DNA of 36,655 nucleotides from Candidatus Kuenenia stuttgartensis. GTDB taxonomy: Bacteria > Planctomycetota > Planctomycetia > Planctomycetales > Planctomycetaceae. The translations under genes and the position numbers were made by a program. Location: assembly GCA_945861865.1 (NCBI GenBank), contig CAMAWN010000037.1, positions 1 through 36,655 of the forward strand, given 5' to 3'. Positions 8,779-17,642 of this stretch are shown here, piece after piece. The number at the start of each line of letters is the position of its first letter. Within the stretch, counting starts at the first letter, position 1. Below the pieces are notes generated by a model. The model had not been told where the DNA came from. It did no database searches and was given only the letters and a program-made list of their open reading frames with translations.

Positions 8779-9795
8779 TTACGCGACCAATCCCGCTTCG
8801 CGAGACCACGCAATCGTCGTGCGCATCGCCTCGGTGAAGTCCGTCGGAGGATCGTAACCGAGCAGTCGCCGGGCCTTGTCGATGCTGTAGTCCAGGTTCA
8901 GGCCCAGGAACTTGATCCGTGCGCTCGACAGCGGCGGAGCTTCTTGCTTGCCGAGCATTCGATAAGCAGCTTCCATCAGATTTGCCAGCAATTTGGCAAC
9001 CGGCAGCGGAACGTTCTTCGTCGGAGTCGGCAGGCCGGCCGCCTCGCAGATGGTGCCGATGAATTCGCGTCGCGAAACCAACCGGTTGTCGGTGATGTTG
9101 AACAGCTCGCCGACGACATTGTCTTTTTCGATGGCCAAGAAGATCGCCGAAACCAGATTGCCGACGAACGTGTTGTTGAGCAATTGCTGACCGCTACCGA
9201 GAAATTTGAAGCCGTCGCTTTTGATGCGGGCCAACACTTTCGGCAAGATCGTGCGATCGCGCGGGCCGTAGATGAATCCCGGCCGCAAGATCACGGCCGG
9301 CAAGCTGCGATCGCGAATGTGGTCGCGCACGAGGTTTTCCGCTTCAACTTTCGTCAGCGTGTAACCGTCGATGCCAGTCGTGCTGACCGGAGTGAACTCG
9401 TCGGTGCCGTAATGATCGCACGCGGGATAAACGCCGAGCGAACTGATGTGAACGAACCGCTTCAACGAACCGCTCGATTCGGCGGCATCCAACAAGTCAC
9501 GCAATCCATCAACATTGACTTTGCGGTACTCGCCTGTCGGTCCCCAATCGCCAACCTTTGCCGCGCAGTGAACGAAGACCGTCGCCCCTTTCGCCGCACT
9601 CACCAACGATTCGCGATTGGCCATGTCCCCAGTGACCAGTTCGACGCCCCAGTTCGTCAGGTCGGAACACTGACTCGGCTGGCGAACGATTGCGCGGACT
9701 TTGTAGCCGTGCTTCCGAGCCTGCTCGGCCACATGACTGCCAACCAGTCCGGTCGCTCCGGTGACGAGAATGAGATCGCTGTCGGTGAGGATCAA
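8779..9795 (-). CDS. NAD(P)-dependent epimerase/dehydratase (extended SDR)
   Basis: A 338-residue extended short-chain dehydrogenase/reductase of the type acting on nucleotide sugars or 3-beta-hydroxysteroids. The Rossmann motif TGATGLVG is at 12-19. The catalytic region has HISS near 116-119 and YTLTK at 145-149 (Tyr145, Lys149), with FVHCAAKVGDWG at 74-85 as the substrate-side loop. LRPGFIYGPRDR in the middle is typical of the family. The C-terminal segment (AAYRMLGKQEAPPLSSARIKFL) resembles 3-beta-HSD-like members, so a sterol- or lipid-linked substrate is as likely as a sugar. The start is a TTG at 9795 with GGAG six bases upstream. It lies downstream of the TPR gene on the same strand, 140 bases away with an intervening palindromic repeat, and converges with the kinase gene. 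Confidence 0.9.
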   Translation of the reverse strand: MILTDSDLILVTGATGLVGSHVAEQARKHGYKVRAIVRQPSQCSDLTNWGVELVTGDMANRESLVSAAKGATVFVHCAAKVGDWGPTGEYRKVNVDGLRDLLDAAESSGSLKRFVHISSLGVYPACDHYGTDEFTPVSTTGIDGYTLTKVEAENLVRDHIRDRSLPAVILRPGFIYGPRDRTILPKVLARIKSDGFKFLGSGQQLLNNTFVGNLVSAIFLAIEKDNVVGELFNITDNRLVSRREFIGTICEAAGLPTPTKNVPLPVAKLLANLMEAAYRMLGKQEAPPLSSARIKFLGLNLDYSIDKARRLLGYDPPTDFTEAMRTTIAWSREAGLVA

Positions 9796-9840
9796 GAGGG
9801 GCTCCGTTCAAAAGCTTTCCACGGAAATCTGTCGCTCAGG

Positions 9841-9906
9841 CCCTTGTGGCCTGGAGGATTTCTCGAAAATGAATTTCGAGAGGTGAAATCGACCGACCCA
9901 CAAGGG
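9841..9906. repeat. Imperfect palindromic repeat element between two leftward genes
   Basis: The outer arms CCCTTGTGG (9841-9849) and CCACAAGGG (9898-9906) are exact complements. Nested inside is a second stem, TCTCGAAA (9861-9868) with TTTCGAGA (9874-9881), around a five-base loop. The two-tier hairpin lies in the 140-base gap between the TPR gene and the dehydrogenase gene. It looks like a dispersed palindromic repeat rather than a simple terminator. Confidence 0.55.
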
Positions 9907-9935
9907 GTTGGGCTACCGCGAAGGTTCAAGTGACA

Positions 9936-11405
9936 CTACTTCACGGCCAGCTTCGCCCCGCGGTAGGCGGAAAGCTGTGTGGATTTGGATTTGAGCGCGG
10001 CCGCGAAGTGGACCTTCGCCGTGTCCTTTTGGCCGGCGACAAACTTGCGTTGTCCGATGAAGAACTCGGCTTCGCAAGTTTGCGCATCGGCGACCTTCGG
10101 ATCCTTGTTGATCGATTTGCGGAGGTCCGGTTCGGACTGCTTGTCGCCGAGGTAAACCAACAGTTGATCAGGCCACTCGCGTTTTTCCTTCGGGATCGCC
10201 AAGTCCGACGCGAACTTCGCATCGGCTTGCGATTTTTGGTTGAGGGCCAGCATCGCCAGGTACCGCCACGGCAGTAGGAACCGCAGTTTCGGGTCAAGCT
10301 CTGCCGCCTTATCGAACTCATTCAAAGCCGCCTGTGTCTTGCCGTCGAAGAATAAGGCAAAGCCGAGTTCTGCGTGACCGAAGCTGTTCTTGCTGTCCCA
10401 TTTCAGGACTTCGTTGTAGTCCGCAATTGCGCCCTGGACTTCGCCACGCAACAGCTTGCTGCCGGCTCGCAGTCCGAGAACACTCGGCTGCGCCGCGTTG
10501 ATCGTCAGCGACTGAGTGAAATCGTTCTCGGCGGCCTCGTAGTCTCCCTTGTTCATCTGCACGAAGCCGCGATTGGCGATCGCTTCCAGGAAATTCGGAT
10601 CGAGTTCCAACGCCTTGGTGAAGTCCAGGATGGCTTCGTCCGCTTTGCCGATGGACTGCTGGAAAAAACCTCGGTTGTTGTAAACCAACGGGAGACTTGG
10701 GAACGTCTTGACGGCGTCATTGTAGGCATTCATCGCGGCGGCATTCTGACCGGCGGCGGCGAGCGCGCCCCCTAGATCAACTCGAGCGCCCAAGTGGTTG
10801 GGCGTGATGCGGATCGCCTCTTGGTAGTCACCGATGGCCTTGGCGTTGTCTTGGATCGCGTTGTACGCCGACGCTCGTTGATAGAGCGTGTTGGAACGCT
10901 CTTCCCCTTTGAGGGTCTGTTGCGAGAGCAATTGCGTAGCGAACGTGATCGCTACCTCGGCGTGGGCACGCTTGTTTTCTAGCATCGACAGGTTCGTCAT
11001 GCCCTTGAGATACGGCAGGTAGTAGTTGAAGTTGTCCTTCTGCTTGATGGTGATGGACTCGCGTGCGTCGGTGATGCCGGCTCGGACCATCGCCGGTTCG
11101 CCCGTCGCGGCTCCCAGGTCGATTCGAGAACTTCCTCGCAGATACAGCGCCACATGGTCTTTGGGGTTCTGCGCGAGCACCCCCGACATCAGCTCGATCA
11201 CCTTTTTGTGATCACTGCGGTGGTAGGCTTGCTCGGCATCGTTCCGCGCCTGATCGTGCTGGGGGAGCAGCAGGGGGTCTCGCGGTTGATTCGTCGGAGT
11301 AGTCGTCGCGGGGGTCGGCTTCTTGTCGTCGTCTTGGGCAAACGTCGCTCCGTCGACGAGGTTCAAAGCGAGTATTGCGAGAAAGAGCCGGCTGAGTGTG
11401 AGCAT
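9936..11405 (-). CDS. Secreted tetratricopeptide-repeat protein
   Basis: TPR arrays form superhelical scaffolds for protein-protein contact. This 489-residue protein has a signal peptide (MLTLSRLFLAILALNLVDGA, likely cleaved near A23/Q24), a Thr/Pro-rich linker, and then successive TPR units from about residue 50 to 400. The clearest are VYNNRGFFQQSIGKADEAIL and EAIANRGFVQMNKGDYEAAE, with the expected Gly/Ala/Tyr pattern and ELDPN inter-repeat turns. No enzymatic domain is visible. A strong GGAGGTG lies seven bases before the ATG at 11405, one of the best ribosome sites in the window. Partner unknown; an envelope or periplasmic location is inferred from the signal peptide. Confidence 0.9.
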   Translation of the reverse strand: MLTLSRLFLAILALNLVDGATFAQDDDKKPTPATTTPTNQPRDPLLLPQHDQARNDAEQAYHRSDHKKVIELMSGVLAQNPKDHVALYLRGSSRIDLGAATGEPAMVRAGITDARESITIKQKDNFNYYLPYLKGMTNLSMLENKRAHAEVAITFATQLLSQQTLKGEERSNTLYQRASAYNAIQDNAKAIGDYQEAIRITPNHLGARVDLGGALAAAGQNAAAMNAYNDAVKTFPSLPLVYNNRGFFQQSIGKADEAILDFTKALELDPNFLEAIANRGFVQMNKGDYEAAENDFTQSLTINAAQPSVLGLRAGSKLLRGEVQGAIADYNEVLKWDSKNSFGHAELGFALFFDGKTQAALNEFDKAAELDPKLRFLLPWRYLAMLALNQKSQADAKFASDLAIPKEKREWPDQLLVYLGDKQSEPDLRKSINKDPKVADAQTCEAEFFIGQRKFVAGQKDTAKVHFAAALKSKSTQLSAYRGAKLAVK

Positions 11406-11559
11406 GTTTCACCACCTCCAAATGGAAGGGATTCGTTGGAAAGAGAGGCGAATCTTAGGAGTCTGAAGAAAGAGACGCCACCGGGCTTACCCCGTTGGTG
11501 CAACGGCCTCTGCGCGACTCGTTGCTTGTCCAAAGGCTGGGAGTGCGAAAGCCACTCGT

Positions 11560-11565
11560 TACATT
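11560..11565 (+). promoter_or_regulatory. Possible -10 box giving a leaderless transcript
   Basis: TACATT lies nine bases before the ATG of the carbamoyltransferase gene, and no Shine-Dalgarno sequence is present. A -10 element at this distance would place the transcript start at the initiation codon. No convincing -35 box is seen 17 bases upstream. Confidence 0.25.
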
Positions 11566-11574
11566 ACCGCCCCC

Positions 11575-13467
11575 ATGACCAGCATCCTCGGCCTCTCCGC
11601 CTTTTATCACGACTCCGCCGCTTGTCTCGTGGTTGATGGCGACATCGTCGCCGCCGCGCAGGAGGAACGCTTCTCGCGCAAAAAGCACGACGAGCGATTC
11701 CCAAAGCTGGCCGTCGAATACTGCCTCAGCGCCGCAGGCCTCACGCCGGACAAGATCGACTACGTCACGTTTTACGACAAGCCTCTGCTGAAATTTGATC
11801 GGCTGCTGGAAACGTATCTCGGCTTCGCGCCGGCTGGGTTCGGCAGCTTCGTCAAAGCGATGCCGGTCTGGTTGAAAGACAAGCTGTACCTACCGCGCGC
11901 CATGCGCCGCGAACTCCCCGGCTACAAAAAACGATTCGTCTTCACCGAGCATCACGAATCGCACGCCGCCAGCGCGTTCTTTCCGTCACCCTTTGAGCGA
12001 GCCGCCGTGCTGACCGTGGACGGCGTCGGCGAATGGGCGACCGCCAGCATCGGTATCGGCGAGGGGAACCGCTTGCGGCTGACGCACGAGATGCACTTCC
12101 CGCATTCGCCGGGGCTGTTGTATTCGGCATTCACCTATTTCTGCGGCTTCAAGGTGAACTCCGGCGAGTACAAGCTGATGGGCCTCGCCCCCTACGGCGA
12201 GCCGAAGTACGCCGAACTGATTCGTGAGAAGTTGATCGACCTGAAAGAGGACGGCTCGTTTCGTATGGACCAGTCGTACTTCAACTACTGCCAAGGCCTG
12301 ACGATGACGTCTCGCAAGTTCGAGACGCTTTTCGGCGGTCTGCCGCGACGGCCAGAAACTCCGCTGACTCAACGCGAGATGGACCTCGCCGCGTCGGTCC
12401 AAATCGTCACCGAAGAAATCCTGCTGCGGATGTCACGTCACGTTCACACGATCACGGGTGAGAAGAAACTGTGTCTCGCTGGAGGTGTCGCACTCAACTG
12501 TGTCGCGAACGGCCGCATCCTCCGCGAAGGTCCGTTCGAGGACTTGTGGATTCAACCCGCCGCCGGCGACGCGGGCGGAGCACTCGGAGCCGCCCTGTTT
12601 GTCTGGCATCAGTTGCTTGGCAAGCCGCGTCACACCAGCCCGACGCGCCAGCGAGGGGTTGCGGCGAATGAACCCCTCGCGGGCGCGTCGGGCTGGAATG
12701 GTGACTCACAGCACGGCTCGCTGCTCGGTCCACGATGCGACGAAGCGGACATCAAATCGTTCCTCGACTTGAAGGGGGCGAAGTACCGCCATTTCGACGA
12801 TGACGACGAACTGTGCCGATTCGTTGCCAACCTGGTCGCCACCGAAAACGTCGTCGGCTGGATGCAAGGCCGCATGGAATTCGGCCCGCGAGCGCTCGGC
12901 AGTCGCAGCATTCTGGGCGATGCTCGCAGCCCGCAGATGCAATCGGCCATGAACGTGCGGATCAAATTCCGCGAGTCGTTTCGCCCATTCGCTCCGTCGG
13001 TTCTCGAAGAACGAGTCGCTGAATTCTTTGAGACTCGTCCGCATGAGCCGTCACCGTACATGTTGCTGGTCGCCAACGTGCGCGAGTCGAAACGGACTCA
13101 ACGACCGGCGGACGCTCCCAAGCTGACCGGCATCGACAAGCTCAAAGAGTTGCGGTCGTGCATCCCGGCGGTGACTCACGTCGACAACTCCGCCCGCATC
13201 CAAACCGTCGATGCGGAGCGCCACGGCCGCTACTACCGCCTGCTCAAAGCGTTCGAGGCTCAGACCGGCAGCCCGGTCGTCATCAACACCAGCTTCAACG
13301 TCCGCGGCGAGCCGATCGTCCTGAATCACGAACACGCCCACCGCTGCTTCCTCGCCACCAACATGGACGCCCTCGTCCTCGAACGTTTTGTGCTGCTCAA
13401 GAAAGACCAACCCAACGCCGCCGAGCAAACGCTGGAGACGTACCTCCAAGAGTTCGCGTTGGATTGA
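11575..13467 (+). CDS. NodU/CmcH/TobZ-family carbamoyltransferase
   Basis: The family makes carbamoyl-adenylate from carbamoyl phosphate and ATP in a Kae1-like domain and transfers the carbamoyl group to a hydroxyl of a sugar, antibiotic or glycolipid. This 630-residue protein begins with MTSILGLSAFYHDSAACLV. Metal-binding residues are in EHHESHAASAFF (125-136) and LTVDGVGEW (146-154). LMGLAPYGEP is at 201-210, LAGGVALNCVANG at 301-313 and AAGDAGGALGAAL at 329-341. The C-terminal domain has GRMEFGPRALGSRSIL and VINTSFNVRGEPI. The two domains are joined by a linker in which residues 354-374 are encoded by a 62-nt palindrome (12635-12696), apparently a repeat inserted in frame. The acceptor substrate is unknown; no polysaccharide or antibiotic cluster surrounds it. 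Confidence 0.93.
   Translation: MTSILGLSAFYHDSAACLVVDGDIVAAAQEERFSRKKHDERFPKLAVEYCLSAAGLTPDKIDYVTFYDKPLLKFDRLLETYLGFAPAGFGSFVKAMPVWLKDKLYLPRAMRRELPGYKKRFVFTEHHESHAASAFFPSPFERAAVLTVDGVGEWATASIGIGEGNRLRLTHEMHFPHSPGLLYSAFTYFCGFKVNSGEYKLMGLAPYGEPKYAELIREKLIDLKEDGSFRMDQSYFNYCQGLTMTSRKFETLFGGLPRRPETPLTQREMDLAASVQIVTEEILLRMSRHVHTITGEKKLCLAGGVALNCVANGRILREGPFEDLWIQPAAGDAGGALGAALFVWHQLLGKPRHTSPTRQRGVAANEPLAGASGWNGDSQHGSLLGPRCDEADIKSFLDLKGAKYRHFDDDDELCRFVANLVATENVVGWMQGRMEFGPRALGSRSILGDARSPQMQSAMNVRIKFRESFRPFAPSVLEERVAEFFETRPHEPSPYMLLVANVRESKRTQRPADAPKLTGIDKLKELRSCIPAVTHVDNSARIQTVDAERHGRYYRLLKAFEAQTGSPVVINTSFNVRGEPIVLNHEHAHRCFLATNMDALVLERFVLLKKDQPNAAEQTLETYLQEFALD
12635..12696. repeat. 62-nt palindromic repeat translated inside the carbamoyltransferase
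   Basis: The left arm (12635-12660, starting CCAGCCCGACGCG) and right arm (12671-12696, ending CGTCGGGCTGG) are 26 bases each and complementary at 25 positions, with a ten-base loop. It encodes residues 354-374, including TSPTRQRG and PLAGASGW, at the junction between the two enzyme domains. The frame stays open on both sides. The peptide does not resemble the flanking family sequence. Confidence 0.85.
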
Positions 13468-13814
13468 GGTTTGTCGTTGCACACAGAGGCGGCATTGTCA
13501 TCCGTTGTCTGGATTGGGAGACCACTAATGCCTCCGAAATGGGAGCCACTGCACGTTGACGGGGAAGTACGTCCGTCACCGCTGGTTGCCTCGGACTTGG
13601 ATTCCCCTTTCGTGGCAGTAGATCGTCGCCACCGCCCTCCACGATCTTCGGTCGCCGTTCCGCCCCGCACTTCCCAGCCGACCCGGTCACAGACCTTCCA
13701 ACCGATTCCATTGTTCGACTGACAACTCAAACCGACGGTGTCGTCGATGCCATACCGACCTCTCCACCACCGGGCGTTCCGATGGTGAGATGTTGGCTGC
13801 CGAACACGTTCCCG
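13468..13814. other. 347-base intergenic region, no supported gene
   Basis: It lies between the convergent carbamoyltransferase and AhpD-like genes. An 83-codon frame on the plus strand (13471-13722) and overlapping minus-strand frames are open, but none has a start signal, recognisable domain or consistent codon use. No T-tailed terminator is seen. It may hold the remains of a decayed gene. Confidence 0.4.
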
Positions 13815-15260
13815 TTATTTCTCGACTCGCAGTCCGGCAGATTCCGTGATGCGGTCGAACGAGGCGCGGTTGGTTGTGTAGATGATGGTCTGCACGACAT
13901 CGCGCGGGCCGGCTTGCTTCATGGCTTCGGCGACATCGGCGTCGGTCAGCACGACCGGCGTCGCCGCCAGTTTGCGAGCCAACGTGAACAGCGATCGTTC
14001 GGCCGGAGTGAATTTCGCCCGATCGCCGTCCAGCGAATAAATCTGGTCGTCGGACCAGCCGAGGTCTTTCAGGCGTTGCTTGGCTTGGCCGGTCGCGTAC
14101 CACGCTCGGTCTTGCCGAGCGATGATCCAACTGACTTGAGCCTTGAACAACGGCTTGAGATCGCCGCGCGTGTCGGCGGAAACAATACTGCCGATGCGGC
14201 CCATTGCGCTGTTCGGGAACGTCGCGAGCAGGCTCACCCATTGCGGCAACGCAGCTTCGGGAAAACCTTCGGGCAAAACTTCTTTTGTCGTGGCTTCGTC
14301 CGCCAACGGTAATCGCGGCTTGCGATGGCGAGCGGCTTCCAATGCCATCTCAACTTCCGCGCGGGACTCCAGCGCGGGCCGATTCGAGACCGCCAACTTC
14401 GTCGGCTTGCCGGTCTTGGGATCGAACGTCACCGGCGCGACCTTCGTGATCAAATTTTGAAATTTCGGAGACGTCGGCGTCAGATAGGTCTGTTTCGTTT
14501 CAGCGGGACGCTCGGCCTTCTTCTCCGCACCAGCGTTGTCACTCGCCGGACGACGACTACCCAAGCCACCGCCGCCTGACGACTGCGGAATACCTGCCCC
14601 TTCTTTCCAGCGATTGATCGAGTTATTGCCGGCCATCGACAAGATCATCTCAAAAATTTGCTTGTCGGTGTAATGCTTTCGCAGCCCGTCGATGTCCGCG
14701 TCGTTGAGGAGATGCGGCTCGTAGGTGAACTTGCGAGCGAACGTGTAGGCCGTTCGTTGAGCCGGTGTGTGCGCTGACCAGTCGCCGTCGAGTGCGGCGA
14801 TCTCGTCTTCAGTCATGCCCGCGTTCAGCAGTTTCGATTCTTGATGACCGAGGCAGTACTGGCAGTTGTTCGTTCGCGACACGATCCAGAACAACTGCAC
14901 CTTGAAGGCGTAGTCGAGTGAATTGTCGGGATCGTTGTCGCGGCCGAAACCACCACCGCCTCCCGTGCGAGGTTGTCCGCCGGCCCCTTGTGCGCCCGGC
15001 CCCTGCACGTCGGGGGGCGCGTAGTGATAACGCAGTCGGCTTTCGTAACTCGATCCACGCTCGCCGAGCTTCTTTTTGTCTTCCGCCGTCAACTCCGGCA
15101 GCGGGATGCGCAACGTGCGCCCCTTCATATCTTCGAGATACTCCTTCATCTCCGGGCGAGTCAGCGGCACGGGACGCGGCGCGACATCCGAATCAACGGC
15201 GTACAACAAACCGGCGGACGAAACCACGAGACCAAACAGAGCGGTTTTCGAGAAACGCAT
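13815..15260 (-). CDS. Exported protein with two AhpD/carboxymuconolactone-decarboxylase-like domains
   Basis: AhpD-like domains are helical and often use a CxxC pair in peroxidase or disulfide chemistry. This 481-residue protein has a signal peptide (MRFSKTALFGLVVSSAGLLYA), a Gly-rich linker near 88-108, and a first domain (about 115-245) with CQYC at 133-136 and His139, the AhpD-type redox site. After a linker, a second domain (about 340-475) repeats the layout (VSWIIARQDRAWYATGQAKQ), but the CxxC is replaced by WYAT, so only the first half can do cysteine chemistry. The start is the ATG at 15260 with AGGAG seven bases upstream; the frame stays open 93 bases further but that part looks non-coding. 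It is downstream of a small lipoprotein gene on the same strand. Confidence 0.85.
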   Translation of the reverse strand: MRFSKTALFGLVVSSAGLLYAVDSDVAPRPVPLTRPEMKEYLEDMKGRTLRIPLPELTAEDKKKLGERGSSYESRLRYHYAPPDVQGPGAQGAGGQPRTGGGGGFGRDNDPDNSLDYAFKVQLFWIVSRTNNCQYCLGHQESKLLNAGMTEDEIAALDGDWSAHTPAQRTAYTFARKFTYEPHLLNDADIDGLRKHYTDKQIFEMILSMAGNNSINRWKEGAGIPQSSGGGGLGSRRPASDNAGAEKKAERPAETKQTYLTPTSPKFQNLITKVAPVTFDPKTGKPTKLAVSNRPALESRAEVEMALEAARHRKPRLPLADEATTKEVLPEGFPEAALPQWVSLLATFPNSAMGRIGSIVSADTRGDLKPLFKAQVSWIIARQDRAWYATGQAKQRLKDLGWSDDQIYSLDGDRAKFTPAERSLFTLARKLAATPVVLTDADVAEAMKQAGPRDVVQTIIYTTNRASFDRITESAGLRVEK

Positions 15261-15434
15261 GGGAAATCTCCTGGTGAAAATTGGGGAAGAAAGTGAGACC
15301 AGAATCGGACGATCATTCGCTTCGCAGATTGAGAGCCTCGGTGAAGCGATCAAAGGAATTGCTCAGGCAGGCGGCGTAAACGACCTCGGCGACTGCGGGG
15401 GCCGAGTAGTGCTTCAAGAGATTGGCGATGTCGC

Positions 15435-15827
15435 CTAGTCGTCATCATCGCGAATGACCGTGACCGCAGGGGCTGTCGTCACGTTGTAGATCGCTGTGGA
15501 TTTGGACTCGGTACCTTTGTCATCTTTCAGTGTTAGTTGCACCGAAAATCGTAGCGTCGTTCCCTGGTTTGTTTCGTTGGGCTTGATCTCAAACGAAACG
15601 AGCTTCTTTCCGGCGCTCCAATCTCTGTCGACACCGACGATGTCCGGTTTGAGATCGTCGGCCTTCTTGCCGTCCTGCCACGCTTTGAGGAACGTCTTCA
15701 AGACATCCTGCACCTTCGAGGAATCGACGGGACCACCGCGGGGTCCACCACAACCAATCGACACCACGCTCAGCAGAACCAGCACGAGCAGCCGACATAG
15801 CCACGTTGTCATCGAACGAATTGTCAT
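15435..15827 (-). CDS. Small predicted lipoprotein of unknown function
   Basis: A 130-residue protein with an N-terminal hydrophobic helix (LCRLLVLVLLSVVSIGC) ending in a lipobox-like SIGC, with Cys26 as the likely lipidated residue, so it is probably anchored to a membrane. The mature part (QDVLKTFLKAWQDGKKADDL, then VSFEIKPNETNQGTTLRFSV) looks like a small cystatin- or NTF2-like alpha/beta fold, but I cannot assign a family. It ends in an acidic DDDD. The start at 15827 has GAGG eight bases upstream; an ATG at 15812 is an alternative. It precedes the AhpD-like gene by 174 bases. Confidence 0.75.
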   Translation of the reverse strand: MTIRSMTTWLCRLLVLVLLSVVSIGCGGPRGGPVDSSKVQDVLKTFLKAWQDGKKADDLKPDIVGVDRDWSAGKKLVSFEIKPNETNQGTTLRFSVQLTLKDDKGTESKSTAIYNVTTAPAVTVIRDDDD

Positions 15828-15951
15828 CGGGAAAACCTCAACCACAAAGGGGACTCAAAGGAACGCGCGGAACCTCGTGTCAGCGCGAAGCAGAAAACAG
15901 AGTGCGCACGCCGTCGTCACTCGAAGAGCGCCGACGATCTGAAGCACATCC

Positions 15952-16950
15952 TTACAATCGGGCGTTAGGCTCCTTACCAGCTCGCGTGCCGAGGGCCCGC
16001 CAAACCATACGGTCGATGCTGTTCGATGCAAAATTCACCGCGCCGTCGCACATCAGGACATGCACGCCACCCCTGTGCCGACTGTTGGCCGCTGACGACA
16101 TGCGGCCCGGCGGGTACATGCATCCGCGTTGGTTGGGTGGTATTGCATGGAAGTAAAACGTCGATTGATTCCCGGACCCCAACCAAGAAACACAATTGAA
16201 GGATTTCCCCTGCTGGGCCAGGTTGGTCACATCTGCCGCTTGGCAAAACTGGTAGGCTTGATCCTCGTTCGCGGGATAAGTGCCGGGCTGATAAGTGTCC
16301 GTGTCAGGAGTGCTGATGGCGTTGCTGCCGTCGCCGATCAACTTTTCGGACATCAACGCCGTGCTACTCGTGCCGTCAAAAATATCAGTCAGCTTAATTC
16401 GACTGCTTTGGTACATGGGCCCGTTCGGCATCGGCATGCCGTAGTTGATGTTTCCCACCACCGTTGATGGGAGCCCCACTAAGACACCGGTGCCGTAATT
16501 GGTCCAGTAGTTGTTCCGGCCCCCCACCACACTGGAAGCGCCAACGTTAGTGTCATTGTCCGAGGGACAGCGGAATGCTGGCAGAGTCTTGACCCACGCG
16601 GCGGCGTTGTTGGGATCAGTGGGGATGGTCGTCGGTGAGACACTGACTTTGAAATTCAGTGTTTTGAACAAGGGAGCCTGATCGAGATACGGGAGAAGTC
16701 TCGCATGGGGCGAAAATCCGTTTCCGCCTGAGGCCTGTGGGAAACAGAGGGCATCCGTGTGGTAGGCGTGCAGAGCGAGTCCCATTTGCTTGAGGTTGTT
16801 CTTGCACTGCGCCGCTTGAGCGGCCGCGCGAGCCTGCTGTACTGCGGGCAACAACAGCGAGACCAAGACGGCGATGATGGCGATCACCACCAAGAGTTCG
16901 ATCAGCGTGAAACCACGACGAATCGACGAGGAACGAAGAGATTGAGACAT
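15952..16950 (-). CDS. DUF1559 domain protein with type II pseudopilin N-terminus
   Basis: A second DUF1559 protein (332 residues), only distantly similar to the one at 571-1554. The prepilin site is at G13/F14 ([15 protein letters not shown]) with Glu at +5, followed by [11 protein letters not shown] and [14 protein letters not shown]. The C-terminus has the family pattern [19 protein letters not shown] and ends in [12 protein letters not shown]. In the family this fold is pilin-like and exported; its role is unknown. The ATG at 16950 has AGGAG seven bases upstream; the frame is open to 16986 but those codons are not family-like. No clear terminator was seen downstream. Confidence 0.9.
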   Translation of the reverse strand: MSQSLRSSSIRRGFTLIELLVVIAIIAVLVSLLLPAVQQARAAAQAAQCKNNLKQMGLALHAYHTDALCFPQASGGNGFSPHARLLPYLDQAPLFKTLNFKVSVSPTTIPTDPNNAAAWVKTLPAFRCPSDNDTNVGASSVVGGRNNYWTNYGTGVLVGLPSTVVGNINYGMPMPNGPMYQSSRIKLTDIFDGTSSTALMSEKLIGDGSNAISTPDTDTYQPGTYPANEDQAYQFCQAADVTNLAQQGKSFNCVSWLGSGNQSTFYFHAIPPNQRGCMYPPGRMSSAANSRHRGGVHVLMCDGAVNFASNSIDRMVWRALGTRAGKEPNARL

Positions 16951-17237
16951 GACAATTCTCCTAAAAATGAAGACCAGAGAAGGCAATCACCGAGACGGAA
17001 CTCCGGCGAAAATTTCGCATGGAGATCGGATGAAGGTTGATCTCGCGGCTTTTCAGCGGCGAGAAGTTCACGACTCAATCAAACAACGTTTTTCACGCGA
17101 GCGCTGAGCGGACGCGCCACATTGTTGATCCGTCTGAAACGCGAGCCAGCGATCACGACGCAATACGCTCACGCCGTTTGGACGAGAACGCGCAGGGACA
17201 ACCCCAGCGTCAGCGCAGGACTCCAGACGAACCGGCT

Positions 17238-17642
17238 TTACCCTCGCGGAGGGCGATCCAGCAGTTGGCTCGTGTGTCGAGCCATGAGCGGTGCAGACTC
17301 CAACGACCGGCGATGTGACTCATCGTCCTGGCCGCGAATCTGTTCGATCACGCAGAGCCACTCCACGGAAGAAGTCGTCTCGACCGTCGGCCGAGTCGGG
17401 AGGGGCGGAGTCTCGGAACGCCGCGAGCAGTTCGCTCCACGACACGGGGTCGTCGGCATGTGGTGCGGGAGACCAGAACCATCGGCCGACAGCCGCGAGT
17501 GGTCCTGATCGCCGCGATGCTGCAAGTAGTCGCCACAGCTCGCTTGGCACGTCTGTTCGCCGCCGAAGCAAAAAACGAGCGCGATCGCAACGAGTGCGAA
17601 TCGGCTGGCGCGGCGCAGTGAGTAGGTCGGGACGGGCGACAT
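17238..17642 (-). CDS. Small exported protein, planctomycete-type, unknown function
   Basis: A 134-residue protein with a signal peptide (MSPVPTYSLRRASRFALVAIALVFCFGG and a probable cut near QASC). The mature chain starts ASCGDYLQH and contains a PCRGANC cysteine pair, then Pro/Thr/Ser-rich sequence with no predicted fold. I recall similar ASCGDY...PC.G.NC proteins in planctomycetes, but no function. The start at 17642 is chosen because the signal peptide begins there; no ribosome site is visible, and the reading frame continues upstream to 17756. Confidence 0.6.
   Translation of the reverse strand: MSPVPTYSLRRASRFALVAIALVFCFGGEQTCQASCGDYLQHRGDQDHSRLSADGSGLPHHMPTTPCRGANCSRRSETPPLPTRPTVETTSSVEWLCVIEQIRGQDDESHRRSLESAPLMARHTSQLLDRPPRG

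Noticed and set aside
8944..9933. 329-codon plus-strand open frame opposite the dehydrogenase gene
   Set aside because: The Rossmann and YxxxK motifs are on the minus strand; this is a shadow.
11480..11574. tRNA-like segment before the carbamoyltransferase gene, with a T-arm-like stem GAGTG-CGAAAGC-CACTC (11541-11557)
   Set aside because: The loop lacks the TTC bases, no matching acceptor stem is present and no D-arm or anticodon arm folds. At most a degenerate remnant.
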